The notes beneath the pieces are model-generated. The model searched no databases. It was not told the DNA's origin and saw only the letters and a list, made by a program, of their open reading frames with translations. Of a DNA stretch of 64,000 nucleotides, positions 11,656 to 20,353 are shown piece after piece; within the stretch, counting starts at the first letter, position 1, and every line of letters begins with the position of its first letter. Position numbers and translations under genes: made by a program. The stretch is from Rhodococcus ruber NBRC 15591 (GTDB lineage Bacteria; Actinomycetota; Actinomycetes; Mycobacteriales; Mycobacteriaceae): assembly GCF_001894945.1 (NCBI RefSeq), contig NZ_BCXE01000002.1, positions 1 through 64,000 of the forward strand. Reading direction: 5' to 3'.

Positions 11656-13328
11656 GTCGGCTCCGGAAACATCTCGATGGCGTGCACCGGGCACTGCTCG
11701 AAGCACTCCGCGCAGCCGGTGCACTTGCCGTAGTCGTACCGGTAGCCGTGGCCGGGACCCAGCTTGACGATCGCGTCCTCCGGGCACGCGCCGAGACAGC
11801 CGTCGCACTCGAAGCAGTTGCCGCACGACAGGCACCGGCCCGCCTCGAAGGTCGCCGCCTCGGCCGACACTCCGCCGACCACCTCGTCGAATCCGGAAAG
11901 ACGTTCCTCGACAGGTAATTCCGGCTGGACCCGCCGATCCGCGTCGGCGAAGTACCACAGGTGCAGCTGGTCGAACGTCGCGATCGGATGCTTGGCGGGT
12001 CGCTTGCCGGACACTCGACTCAGCCAGGCGTCGATGTGGTGCGCCGCCTTCTTCCCGTGGCCCACCCCCACCGTGACGGTGCGCTCGCCGGGCACCATGT
12101 CGCCGCCTGCGAACACCCCGGGGCAGCCGGTCATCAGCGACTCGTCCACCCGCACGCTGCCGTCCCGCTCGAACTCGACCCCGGGCAGCGTGCGCATGAA
12201 CGCCGACTCGGTCTCCTGGCCGATCGCCATGATCAGGGTGTCCGCGGCCAGCGTCTCGAAACGGCCGGTGGGCCGTGGACGACCGGACTCGTCGAGTTCC
12301 ATGACCTCGACCTGCAGTTCGGGCCCGTCGAAGGCGGTGACCGTGCGTAGCCAGTTGATCCGCACGCCTTCGCGTTCGGCGTCCTCGGCCTCCCCCACGT
12401 GGGCGGGCATCTGCTCGCGGGTGCGGCGATAGACGATGACCGCGTCCTCGGCCCCGAGCCGGCGGGCCACCCGGGCCGCGTCCATCGCCGTGTTGCCGGC
12501 GCCGTAGACGGCCACGTGCCGCCCGACGGGCGGGTTCTCCCCGGAGGCGACACCGCGCAGGAACGACACCGCGTCGATCATCGTGCCCGCGTCGCAGGCC
12601 GGGATGTCGACCCGTTTGGCCAGATGCGCGCCGACCGCGACGAACACCGCGTCGAAACCGCCCTCCGCGCGTTCCGCCGCGAGATCCTCGACCCGGTGGT
12701 TGCAGGTCAGCCGCACCCCCAGTGCCGCGACCCGCTCCAGCTCCGCCTCGAGCACGTCGCGCGGAAGCCGGTAGTTCGGGATGCCGTAGCGCATCATCCC
12801 GCCGGGCGCGGCGCCGGCGTCGCGGATCTCGACGTCGTGGCCGCGGCGGGCGAGGTGACAGGCGGCGGACAGCCCGCTCGGCCCGGCACCGATCACCAGT
12901 ACCCGCTTGCCGGTGCGGGTGGGGGGCGGCTCGAACATCCAGCCCTGCTCGCGTGCCCGGTCGCCGAGAAAGCGCTCCACCGAATGGATGGACACGGCGC
13001 TGTCCAGAGTGGCGCGGTTGCAGACGGATTCGCAGGGGTGGTAGCACACCCGGCCGTGGACGGCGGCGAACGGATTGTCGGCGACGAGCTGCCGCCAGGC
13101 CTGCTCGTACCGGCCGGCCTTCGCGTGCGCGAGCCAGGCCTGGATGTTCTCCCCGGCGGGGCACCGTGCGTTGCACGGCGGCAGCAGATCCACATACACG
13201 GGCCGACGCCGGCGCACCGGCCCCGCGCGGGGACGGCCGTGCACCAGATCCGGCAGCGGCGTGAGCTCCTCCGACGGCCGGGCCGGACGCCCGCCCGTCG
13301 CCCCGCCACTGCGCTCGTCGGCAGTCAT
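11652..13328 (-). CDS. GltD-like NAD(P)H oxidoreductase with C-terminal 2[4Fe-4S] ferredoxin domain (558 aa)
   Basis: Related to the glutamate synthase small subunit, PreT and NfnB. Seen in order: N-terminal [4Fe-4S] cysteines (CNARCPAGEN, then CYHPCESVCNR); FAD-binding VIGAGPSGLSAACHLARRG; NADPH-binding VYGAGNTAMDAARVARRLG; AGGDMVPGERTV; and an extra C-terminal ferredoxin domain (CLSCGNCFECDGCLGACP and CTGCAECFEQCP). It would pass electrons between NAD(P)H and low-potential ferredoxin sites, probably serving the nifJ product encoded next. Start is uncertain: ATG 13328 or an in-frame GTG at 13364. Confidence 0.85.
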
Positions 13329-13451
13329 CCCCTCACGATAGGGCTCCGGCCGGGTGTCCGGCACCGGATTGCGGCGGCGCCGGCATGCCGACGACGCGCC
13401 GGCTCGGGCCCGCCTACGGGCGGGGGCCCGGAGCGGGGCCGTGGGTGTCGC

Positions 13452-13952
13452 TCAGCAGCACGTCGTCGCGGCCGGCGCCTTCTCGGTGCCGGTCGCCGAT
13501 TCCTGCTCCCGTTCGGCGGCGGAGCCGCAGCACACGCCCTCCGCGTTCTCGTCCTGGTCGAGCAGCTTCGGGCTCGTGCCGAAGGTCTCGCTGTCGGCGA
13601 GGACGGTGTAGACCTCCCACTTCTCCCCCGCCGGGCCGGTGACCCACACCTTGTCCTGGGTGGCGAAGCAGCAGGTGGTGCCGATCTCCTCGTCGGTGAA
13701 CAGTCCTTCGTCCGTGAGGCGGGCGATCTCGGAGTGCACCTTCTCGCTCGAGTCGACCTCCACCCCGAGATGGTTGATCGAGCCGCCCTTGCCCGCGTTC
13801 TCGATCAGGACGAGCTTCAGCGGCGGCTCGGCGATCGCGAAGTTCGCGTAGCCGGGCTTCAGCTTGGCCGGCTCGGTGCCGAACAGCTTGGTGTAGAACG
13901 TCACGGCCTCCTGCAGGTCGTCGACGTTGAGGGCGAGCTGGACGCGGGACAT
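13452..13952 (-). CDS. arsI: ArsI/CadI-family vicinal-oxygen-chelate protein, probable organoarsenical C-As lyase (166 aa)
   Basis: Type I extradiol-dioxygenase-like (VOC) fold. Expected Fe(II) ligands are visible as Gln5, His61 (INHLGVEV) and Glu113 (GEKWEVYT), and the vicinal pair Cys94-Cys95 (GTTCCFATQ) matches the trivalent-organoarsenical binding site of ArsI. ArsI cleaves the C-As bond of methylarsenite and aromatic arsenicals using O2; the closely related mycobacterial CadI is described as cadmium-inducible. The arsenic context and Cys pair favour ArsI. The C-terminal tail of about 45 residues is low-complexity with two further Cys pairs (VCCGS, terminal TTCC), probably extra metal ligands. 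It is divergent from arsR2. Confidence 0.85.
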   Translation of the reverse strand: MSRVQLALNVDDLQEAVTFYTKLFGTEPAKLKPGYANFAIAEPPLKLVLIENAGKGGSINHLGVEVDSSEKVHSEIARLTDEGLFTDEEIGTTCCFATQDKVWVTGPAGEKWEVYTVLADSETFGTSPKLLDQDENAEGVCCGSAAEREQESATGTEKAPAATTCC

Positions 13953-13970
13953 GATGACCTCCACCTGTGA

Positions 13971-14023
13971 GACATACGTCGAATTACTGGTTCCACTGTC
14001 GCCACCTTTTTGACATATGTCAA
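13971..14023. promoter_or_regulatory. Paired palindromic operators between arsI and arsR2
   Basis: A perfect 14-bp palindrome TTGACATATGTCAA lies at 14010-14023, with GACATACGTC at 13971-13980 differing by one base from its core GACATATGTC. The centres are 41 bp apart, close to four helical turns, so two repressor dimers could sit on one DNA face. The stronger site contains TTGACA and may double as the -35 for arsR2, with ATGATG (14033) 17 bp away. The palindromes are seen; ArsR2 binding is inferred. Confidence 0.65.
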
Positions 14024-14043
14024 GAGGGGTGGATGATGGGAGC

Positions 14044-14403
14044 ATGCCCAAGGCGCTCCCGGTCATCGACGTCTCCGCCCCCATCTGCTGTGCGCCGGTC
14101 TCGGCGGCACCGATGAGCGAGGCAGCCGCCCTCGAGGTGGCGCTGCGGCTCAAGGCGCTCGCCGACCCGACCCGCATCCAGCTGATGTCGATCCTGCTCA
14201 CCACGCGGGAGGACGACGTGTGCACGTGCGACCTGGCGTCGGCCGTCGGGCTGACGGAGTCGACCGTCAGTCACCATCTCGGCCAGCTCCGCAAGGCCGG
14301 GATGGTGCAGTCCACGCGCCGCGGCATGAACGTCCACCACCGTGCCTGCAGCGACGCACTGCAGGCACTCCGCCTCGTCCTCGACCCCCACTGCTGCACC
14401 TGA
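14044..14403 (+). CDS. arsR: ArsR-family repressor beside arsI (119 aa)
   Basis: Winged-helix metalloregulator. The N-terminus MPKALPVIDVSAPICCAP has a Cys pair, VCTCDLASAVGL gives a Cys-X-Cys in the helix before the recognition helix (TESTVSHHLGQLRKAGM), and the protein ends HCCT. This Cys layout differs from the first ArsR and resembles mycobacterial regulators adjacent to cadI, so it may sense organoarsenicals or Cd rather than plain arsenite. GGGAG precedes ATG 14044. It is probably autoregulated through the palindromes at 13971-14023. Confidence 0.9.
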   Translation: MPKALPVIDVSAPICCAPVSAAPMSEAAALEVALRLKALADPTRIQLMSILLTTREDDVCTCDLASAVGLTESTVSHHLGQLRKAGMVQSTRRGMNVHHRACSDALQALRLVLDPHCCT

Positions 14404-14405
14404 GT

Positions 14406-14456
14406 GGCCGAATGTCACACCGGTTCGATCACATCGAACCGGTGTGACATTCGGCC
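14406..14456. repeat. Palindromic repeat family A, copy 1 (bidirectional terminator position)
   Basis: A perfect 24-bp inverted repeat, arms 14406-14429 and 14433-14456, with a 3-nt loop. It fills the 66 bp between two convergent genes and so can terminate both. The outer motif CCGAATGTCACA / TGTGACATTCGG is shared with a second copy at 23864-23918. Confidence 0.85.
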
Positions 14457-14469
14457 GGACGGCCCCCGC

Positions 14470-15345
14470 TCACACCGCGCCGAACAGTGCCTCCGCGTTG
14501 TCCCAGCACACCGCGCGGACCCATTCGCTGCCGAGATCGAGCCGTTCGACCGCCTCGAGCTGATGGATGTACGGGTACGGGATGTTCGGGAAGTCGCTGC
14601 CGAACAGCACCTTCGAGCCCAGTGCCCGCAGCCGCGGCAGCTCGTCCTCCGGGAACGGCATCGACTCCTGGGTGAAGTCGGTGAACGCCATGGTCGTGTC
14701 GAGGTGCACCCGCGGATACTTCTCGGCCAGTTCGAGGAACTCGCGATACTCGGGCATGCCCATGTGCGCGACGATCAGCGCCAGCCGCGGGAACCGGTCC
14801 AGCAGCGCGGCGATCGGCCCGGGCCCGGTGTGCGCGCCCGGCGCCGGCCCCGAGCCGCAGTGGATGACGATCGGCACCCCGGCGTCTTCGAGCAGGCCCC
14901 ACACCGGATCGAGCAGCGGATCGTTGGGGTCGTAGTCCCCGACCTGGATGTGCGACTTGAACACCCGTGCGCCGTGCTCGAGCGCCGCGGCGACATAGTC
15001 ACCCGCCTCGGGCTCGGGGTAGAACGTCGCGGTGTGCAGGCAGTCGGGGGTGCGGGCCGCGAAGTCCACCGCCCAGGAATTCAGCCACGCGGCCATCGCG
15101 AGCTTGTGCGGGTAGAGCATCGCCGTGAATCGACGGACCTCGAAACGCCGCAGCCGCTCGACGCGTTCCTCCTCGGCGTGCCGATAGGTGATGGGCCATT
15201 CGCGTCCCACGAGCGGTCCGGCGGAATCGAAGTATCCCCACACCTTGTCCATGACGCTCTTGGGCATGAAGTGGGTGTGCACGTCGATCAGACCGTCGAG
15301 GCCGTGCCGGTCCCGGAAGTCGGCTACCTGCTGCGCTTCGTCCAT
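14470..15345 (-). CDS. Amidohydrolase-2 family metal-dependent hydrolase (291 aa)
   Basis: TIM-barrel amidohydrolase of the ACMSD/amidohydrolase-2 group. The N-terminal DVHTHFMPKSV supplies the first metal ligands, FKSHIQVGDYD and VIHCGSGP give the central His residues, and VLFGSDFPNIPY carries the catalytic Asp. Members include decarboxylases and lactone or amide hydrolases; the substrate cannot be told from sequence. It is monocistronic, between a bidirectional terminator and the iron ABC operon. ATG 15345 has GGGGG just upstream. Confidence 0.78.
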   Translation of the reverse strand: MDEAQQVADFRDRHGLDGLIDVHTHFMPKSVMDKVWGYFDSAGPLVGREWPITYRHAEEERVERLRRFEVRRFTAMLYPHKLAMAAWLNSWAVDFAARTPDCLHTATFYPEPEAGDYVAAALEHGARVFKSHIQVGDYDPNDPLLDPVWGLLEDAGVPIVIHCGSGPAPGAHTGPGPIAALLDRFPRLALIVAHMGMPEYREFLELAEKYPRVHLDTTMAFTDFTQESMPFPEDELPRLRALGSKVLFGSDFPNIPYPYIHQLEAVERLDLGSEWVRAVCWDNAEALFGAV

Positions 15346-15369
15346 CCCCCGAAGGTAGCGACCCCACCG

Positions 15370-15415
15370 CCGGTGCGCCTTTTGGGCTGCCCCAGCCGCC
15401 CGAAGGACACACCGG
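15370..15415. repeat. Palindromic repeat family B, copy 1
   Basis: Arms 15370-15387 (starting CCGGTGCG) and 15398-15415 (ending CACACCGG) pair over 14 of 18 positions with a 10-nt loop. The same element, better conserved, recurs at 28291-28336. It lies between the amidohydrolase start and the stop of the iron ABC ATPase gene. Confidence 0.7.
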
Positions 15416-15428
15416 CGCCGAAGGCGCC

Positions 15429-16184
15429 TCAGAAGTACACGGCGATGCGACGGCCGTCGATCTCGTGCACGGCGATGTCCATGTCGTAGACCTTGCGCAG
15501 CACCTCGGGCCGGAGGATCTCGTCGACGTCCCCGTCGGCGACGACGGCACCGTCGCGCATCGCGACGATGCGATCGGAGTGGCACGACGCGAAGTTGATG
15601 TCGTGGATCACCAGGATCACGGTCTTGCCCATCTCGTGGGCCATCCGTCGCAGCAGCTGCATCATGTGCTGCGAGTGCTTCATGTCCAGGTTGTTCAGCG
15701 GTTCGTCGAGCAGCACGTAGTCGGTGTCCTGCGCGAGCACCATCGCGACGAACGCCCGCTGCCGCTGCCCGCCGGAGAGCTGGTCGAGGAAGCGGTGCTC
15801 GAACCCGCCCAGGCCGGTGTACTCGATGGCGCGGTCGACCGCGTCGTGGCAGGACGCCGACAGCCGGCCCTTCGAATGCGGGAAGCGCCCGAACTCGACG
15901 AGTTCACGCACCGACAACCGCACCGCGGTGGTGTTGTCCTGGCGCAGCACCGACAGTTTCTTCGCCAGCGCGTCCGAGGGGGTGGCCCGCAGGTCGAGCC
16001 CGTCGATGCTGACCGATCCGGCGTCGGAGTCGAGCAGCCGCGCGACGATGGTCAGCAGTGTCGACTTGCCGGCGCCGTTGGCACCGATGATCGACGTGAG
16101 CCCGCCGCGCGGGACGTCGATATCGACGGGCCCGAGCACGGTGGTGCCGGCGTAGTTCTTGGCGAGATCCCGGACGGTGATCAC
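15429..16184 (-). CDS. Iron-siderophore ABC transporter ATP-binding protein (251 aa)
   Basis: FecE/YclP-type ATPase. Walker A GANGAGKST (residues 35-43 region), signature LSGGQRQRAFVAMVLAQ, Walker B DYVLLDEPLNNLD and switch His in VIHDINFAS are all present. GTG 16184 overlaps the upstream permease stop by 4 nt. It powers import through the two permeases and the lipoprotein encoded upstream, in the order binding protein, permease, permease, ATPase, as in yclNOPQ and ceu/fat-type catecholate siderophore systems. Confidence 0.9.
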   Translation of the reverse strand: MITVRDLAKNYAGTTVLGPVDIDVPRGGLTSIIGANGAGKSTLLTIVARLLDSDAGSVSIDGLDLRATPSDALAKKLSVLRQDNTTAVRLSVRELVEFGRFPHSKGRLSASCHDAVDRAIEYTGLGGFEHRFLDQLSGGQRQRAFVAMVLAQDTDYVLLDEPLNNLDMKHSQHMMQLLRRMAHEMGKTVILVIHDINFASCHSDRIVAMRDGAVVADGDVDEILRPEVLRKVYDMDIAVHEIDGRRIAVYF

Positions 16185-17167
16185 AGGCGTGCACCCCTCA
16201 CGAGCAGGGAGATGAAGTAGATGCCGCCGACGAAGTTGACGACGACGATGAGGCTCGAGTTGTAGTCGAGCAGCCGGGCGAGGACGAACTGCCCGCCGAC
16301 CAGCGCGACGATCGCGACGAGCGTCGCGGCGGGCACCGTCCAGCGGTGCCGGAACGTGCCGACGAGTTCCCGGGCCAGGTTGGCCACCAACAGCCCGAGG
16401 AACGTGATGGGCCCGACGAGCGCGGTGGACACCGAGACCAGCACCGCGACGACGATCAGCGCGCGAGTGACGACGCGCCGATGGTCGACGCCGAGGCCGA
16501 CCGCGTGCTCGCGGCCCAGCGCGACGACGTCGAGCTGACGCAGCAGCGGCACCGAGAACGCCGTCGCCGCGACGACGAGCAGGGCCGACACGGCGAGCAG
16601 GTCGACCTGCACGTTGTTGAAGCTGGCGAACAGCACGTCCTGCAGGGTCATGAAGTCGTTGGGGTCGATCAGCCGTGACACCAGCGACGACAGCCCCCCG
16701 AACAGGGCGCCGAGCACGATACCCACGAGCACCAGCACGTACAGGTCGCGGGATCCGCGGTCGAAGAGCCATCGGAACAGCACGAGCGCGAAGGCGACCA
16801 TGGCGAGCACCTCGACCCCGAACTTCAGGCGCGGATCCAGTGTCGCGAGGGCGCTCGCGCCGAACAGGAACACCACGAGGGTCTGCAGCAGCATGAACAG
16901 GCTGTCGAAGCCCATCACGCCCGGGGTGAGGATGCGGTTGTTGGTGACGGTCTGGAAGATCACCGCGGCGAAGGCGGTGGCGTAGCCGACGAGCACCATC
17001 GACAGCACCTGCCGGCTGCGGATCTTCATGGCGAAGTCCCACGAGCCGGTGACGAAGAGGAACAGGTAGGCGCACACCGCCAGTGCGGCGACGACGCCGA
17101 GCACGACGAGCACGCGGGCAGGGTTCCGGCGACGGGTCGCGGGGGGTGCGGCGAGGACCTGGCTCAT
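16181..17167 (-). CDS. Iron-siderophore ABC transporter permease (328 aa)
   Basis: FecCD-family permease with about nine hydrophobic segments. It has the coupling-helix region typical of BtuC-like proteins near residues 215-250 (GREHAVGLGVD, then TFLGLLVANLAREL). ATG 17167 overlaps the previous permease stop (ATGA), and its own stop overlaps the ATPase start. It forms a heterodimer with the permease encoded immediately upstream. Imported ligand is inferred to be a ferric siderophore. Confidence 0.9.
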   Translation of the reverse strand: MSQVLAAPPATRRRNPARVLVVLGVVAALAVCAYLFLFVTGSWDFAMKIRSRQVLSMVLVGYATAFAAVIFQTVTNNRILTPGVMGFDSLFMLLQTLVVFLFGASALATLDPRLKFGVEVLAMVAFALVLFRWLFDRGSRDLYVLVLVGIVLGALFGGLSSLVSRLIDPNDFMTLQDVLFASFNNVQVDLLAVSALLVVAATAFSVPLLRQLDVVALGREHAVGLGVDHRRVVTRALIVVAVLVSVSTALVGPITFLGLLVANLARELVGTFRHRWTVPAATLVAIVALVGGQFVLARLLDYNSSLIVVVNFVGGIYFISLLVRGARL

Positions 17168-18192
17168 CGCGCACCTCGCCGGGTGCGCAGGATCAGCGCG
17201 ATGAACACGACGGCGCCGACGACGCTCGCGACGGTGCCGACCGGGATCTCGTACGGGTAGCGGATGACACGGCCGACGACGTCGCAGGCGAGCACGAATC
17301 CGGCGCCGGCGAGCGCGGTGATCGGCAGGACGCGGCGCAGGTTGTCGCCGAGCGCCATGGTGACCAGGTTGGGCACGACGAGGCCGAGGAACGGGATGGC
17401 GCCGACGACGACGGTGACGACGGCGGTGGTGACGGCGACGACGACCATCCCGATGTTGATCACCAGCTGGTACGGGACGCCGAGGTTCTTCGCGAAGCCC
17501 TCGCCGAGGCCGGCCACGGTGAAGCGGTCGGCGTACAGATAGGCGACGGCCATGACGGCGACGACGACCCAGATGATCTCGTAGCGGCCGCGCAGGATGC
17601 CGGAGAAGTCGCCGCTGGTCCACGTGTTCAGGGCCTGCATCAGTTCGAGCCGGTAGGCGAAGAACGTGGTGACGGCCATGACGACGCCGCCGAACATGAG
17701 GCCGACGAGCGGCACGACGATCATGTCGGTGAACCGGACACGGCGCAGCAGCCGCAGGAACAGGAAGGTGCCGACGAGGGAGAAGGCGACGGCGACGAGC
17801 ATCTTGCCGAGCACGGACTGGCCGCCGAGGAACAGGGTCGCGACGAGGATGCCGAGCAGGGCCCATTCGACGGTGCCGGCGGTGTCCGGCGCCACGAACC
17901 GGTTGCGGGTCAGGTGCTGCATGATCAGGCCGGACACGCTCAGGGCGGCGCCGGCGAGCAGGATCGCGATCAGTCGGGGCACGCGCGAGACGAAGAACAC
18001 CTCGAGGGTCGCGGTGTCGCCGCGCAGCAGGTCTGCGGGCGTGACGTCGGCGACGCCGACGAACAGGGACGCGAAGGCGGCGACGGCGAGCAGCACGGCG
18101 CCCAGCAGGACGGGACGCAGACGCACGGCCGGGCCGGCGGCCGCACGCGGGGTGCGGTCGCCGGCCCTGCCGGTCGTTACCGGGGCGCTCAC
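17164..18192 (-). CDS. Iron-siderophore ABC transporter permease (342 aa)
   Basis: FecCD-family membrane permease. About 25 N-terminal polar residues precede the first membrane segment (LLGAVLLAVAAFASLFVG). Family features include SRVPRLIAILLAGAALSVSG near residue 70 and GAIPFLGLVVPNLVTMALG near residue 270, the coupling segment. GTG 18192 lies 13 bp from the binding-protein stop. It pairs with the downstream permease. Confidence 0.9.
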   Translation of the reverse strand: MSAPVTTGRAGDRTPRAAAGPAVRLRPVLLGAVLLAVAAFASLFVGVADVTPADLLRGDTATLEVFFVSRVPRLIAILLAGAALSVSGLIMQHLTRNRFVAPDTAGTVEWALLGILVATLFLGGQSVLGKMLVAVAFSLVGTFLFLRLLRRVRFTDMIVVPLVGLMFGGVVMAVTTFFAYRLELMQALNTWTSGDFSGILRGRYEIIWVVVAVMAVAYLYADRFTVAGLGEGFAKNLGVPYQLVINIGMVVVAVTTAVVTVVVGAIPFLGLVVPNLVTMALGDNLRRVLPITALAGAGFVLACDVVGRVIRYPYEIPVGTVASVVGAVVFIALILRTRRGAR

Positions 18193-18205
18193 GGGCGGGA
18201 GGAGG

Positions 18206-19174
18206 TCATGCCGCCGCGGCCGTGCCGACGGCCTGCCCGACGACGTCGATCTGGGACTGGACGGAGCTCAGCGCGCTCGGCGCCATGTACCAGGTGTACA
18301 GGTCGAGGTAGGTGATCCGGCCTTCCTTCGCGGCCGTGGTGCCGCCGACGAGGGGGTTGTCGAGGACTCGGGACGCGTTGGGGCCGGTGGTGTCGCCGAG
18401 GGGTGCCTCGCGGTCCTGGACGAACATCATGTCGGGATCGGCCTGGGCGATGTACTCGAAGGACACGGCGTCCCCGTGGGCGACGTCGTCGGCGAAGGTC
18501 TCCGACACGGGCTTGACGCCGAGGTCGTGGATGATGCCGTACCGGGAGCCGGGTCCGTACGCGGTGACCTCGGCGGCCTCGACGCGCGCGATGAGCCCGC
18601 GCAGATTCGCCTGTGCGGCCGCCGCGGACACGGCGTCGAACGACTCCTCGATGCCGGCGAACTTCTTCTCGAACGCGTCCTCGGCTCCGAAGATGGTGGC
18701 GAGGTTGCGGTTCTGCGTCTCGACGCTGTTCAGGAAGTCCTTGGAGTCGACGGAGAGGTCGACGGTCGGGGCGATCTCGCTGAGCGCGTCGTAGCTGGTG
18801 GCCGACCGGGCGGCGACGATGATGAGGTCGGGCTCGAGGGCGTTGACGGCCTCGAAGTCGGGCTCGAACAGCGATCCGACCTTGGCGACGTCGTCGCCCC
18901 GGTAGCGTGCGAACGATTCGGGCCAGTTCGTGAGGGCGGGGACGCCGACGGCATCGGGCAGGTCGAGGTCGATCATGGACTGCAGGACGCTCTGGTCGAA
19001 GACCACGACCCGTTCGGGATCGACGGGCACCTCGGTCTCGCCCTGGGCATGACTGATGACCACGGTCGCGCCGGTGTCCGCCGCGGTGTCGGAGGAGGTG
19101 TCGGAGGAGCAGGCGGAAAGCCCGAGCGAGGCGGCCGCGATTAACGCGACGGCGGCGGACAACCGGATACGCAT
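18206..19174 (-). CDS. Siderophore-binding lipoprotein of the ABC importer (322 aa)
   Basis: Class III periplasmic-binding-type lipoprotein. A signal peptide ends in a lipobox LGLSACSS with lipidated Cys at about residue 22. The body follows the FepB/CeuE/YclQ pattern (PERVVVFDQSVLQSMIDLDL, then LEPDLIIVAARSA). It captures a ferric siderophore outside the membrane for the two permeases. ATG 19174 was chosen because AAGGAG lies 7 bp upstream; the frame extends only two codons further. First gene of the operon, probably iron-regulated. Confidence 0.9.
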   Translation of the reverse strand: MRIRLSAAVALIAAASLGLSACSSDTSSDTAADTGATVVISHAQGETEVPVDPERVVVFDQSVLQSMIDLDLPDAVGVPALTNWPESFARYRGDDVAKVGSLFEPDFEAVNALEPDLIIVAARSATSYDALSEIAPTVDLSVDSKDFLNSVETQNRNLATIFGAEDAFEKKFAGIEESFDAVSAAAAQANLRGLIARVEAAEVTAYGPGSRYGIIHDLGVKPVSETFADDVAHGDAVSFEYIAQADPDMMFVQDREAPLGDTTGPNASRVLDNPLVGGTTAAKEGRITYLDLYTWYMAPSALSSVQSQIDVVGQAVGTAAAA

Positions 19175-19256
19175 GGGCAATCTCCTTGAAAATTGAACTT
19201 CCGGGGTAGGCGAAGCCGCTCGTGCGGTCCCGCCGCCACCCCGAACTCAGCGAAGC

Positions 19257-19288
19257 GTTGCCTAACTTAGCATGCCTTTACTTACCGT
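19257..19288 (-). promoter_or_regulatory. Possible iron (DtxR/IdeR) box upstream of the siderophore importer
   Basis: An AT-richer stretch with CCTAACTTAGCATGCC and CTTTACTTACC lies about 85-115 bp upstream of the importer operon. It contains the TTAG/CCTAA words of IdeR/DmdR boxes but matches the 19-bp consensus only partly (about 10 positions), so this is a weak call supported mainly by context. Confidence 0.3.
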
Positions 19289-19341
19289 TGGCAAGAGTCG
19301 TGTCTCCACACGGACGAGCGCGCCGCCACTACGGTCGGATC

Positions 19342-20346
19342 ATGACCTCAACCACGTTCTCCGCCTGGGTCGCGCGCGAGCACGACGGCGCGATCGACTT
19401 CGCCCCCGAGACCGTCGACGAGACGATGCTGCCCGACGACGGCATCACCGTCCGCGTCCTGCACTCGAGCGTCAACTACAAGGACGCCCTCGCCGTCGTC
19501 CCGCGCGGCGGCGTGGTCCGCAACTACCCGATCATTCCCGGCATCGACCTCGCCGGTGAGGTCGTCACCTCGGATCACCCCGACTTCGCGCCGGGCGACC
19601 GGGTCCTCGCGCACGGCTACGAGATCGGCACCGGCCGCCACGGCGGCTACGCCGAGTACGCCCGCGTCCCCGCCGACCAGCTCGTCCGGCTCGGCGAGCT
19701 CTCCACGGCCGACGCCGCCGCCATCGGCACCGCCGGCTTCACCGCGGCGCTCAGCGTGCAGGCGCTGCTGCGGCACGGCCTGACCCCGGACGACGGACCC
19801 ATCGTCGTCACCGGCGCCTCCGGCGGCGTGGGCACCGTCAGCGTCGACCTGCTCGCCGCCGCCGGATTCGAGGTGGTCGCCTCGACCGGCAAGCCCGAAG
19901 CCCACGACCTGCTCACCGAGCTGGGCGCCGCCTCTGTGATCGGGCGGCTGCCCGAGGACCCCGACGCGAAGCCGCGACCGCTCGGCAACGCGCACTGGGC
20001 GGGGGCCGTGGACTGCGTCGGCGGCGCGACCCTCGCCCATGTCCTCAGCACCGTGCAGTGGGGCGGCGCGGTCGCCGCGAGCGGGCTCACCGGCGGCGCC
20101 GCCTTGCAGACCACGGTGATGCCGTTCATCCTGCGCAGCGTCGCGCTACTGGGAATCGACTCGGTGCAGCTGCCCATCGTCCCGCGGCGCGAGCTGTGGG
20201 AGCGCCTCGCGGGCGACCTGCGTCCCCGGCACCTGGCCGACATCATGCGCCGCATCCCCGCCCGGGAGCTGGTGTCCGTGCTCGATCTCGTGCGGGCCGG
20301 CAAGTTCACCGGCCGGGCGGTGATCGAGGTCGCCGACGGATTCTGA
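19342..20346 (+). CDS. MDR-superfamily quinone oxidoreductase / acrylyl-CoA reductase-like protein (334 aa)
   Basis: Zinc-free medium-chain dehydrogenase/reductase of the YhdH/AcuI group, using NADPH. Conserved blocks seen: SSVNYKDALAV near residue 42, YPIIPGIDLAGEV, GTAGFTAALSVQAL near residue 130, and the nucleotide-binding VTGASGGVGTVSVDLLAAAG. Length is normal. YhdH/AcuI proteins reduce acrylyl-CoA; the native substrate here is not proven. Divergent from the siderophore importer and convergent with rnhA, 7 bp away. Confidence 0.85.
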   Translation: MTSTTFSAWVAREHDGAIDFAPETVDETMLPDDGITVRVLHSSVNYKDALAVVPRGGVVRNYPIIPGIDLAGEVVTSDHPDFAPGDRVLAHGYEIGTGRHGGYAEYARVPADQLVRLGELSTADAAAIGTAGFTAALSVQALLRHGLTPDDGPIVVTGASGGVGTVSVDLLAAAGFEVVASTGKPEAHDLLTELGAASVIGRLPEDPDAKPRPLGNAHWAGAVDCVGGATLAHVLSTVQWGGAVAASGLTGGAALQTTVMPFILRSVALLGIDSVQLPIVPRRELWERLAGDLRPRHLADIMRRIPARELVSVLDLVRAGKFTGRAVIEVADGF

Positions 20347-20353
20347 CGGCTCG

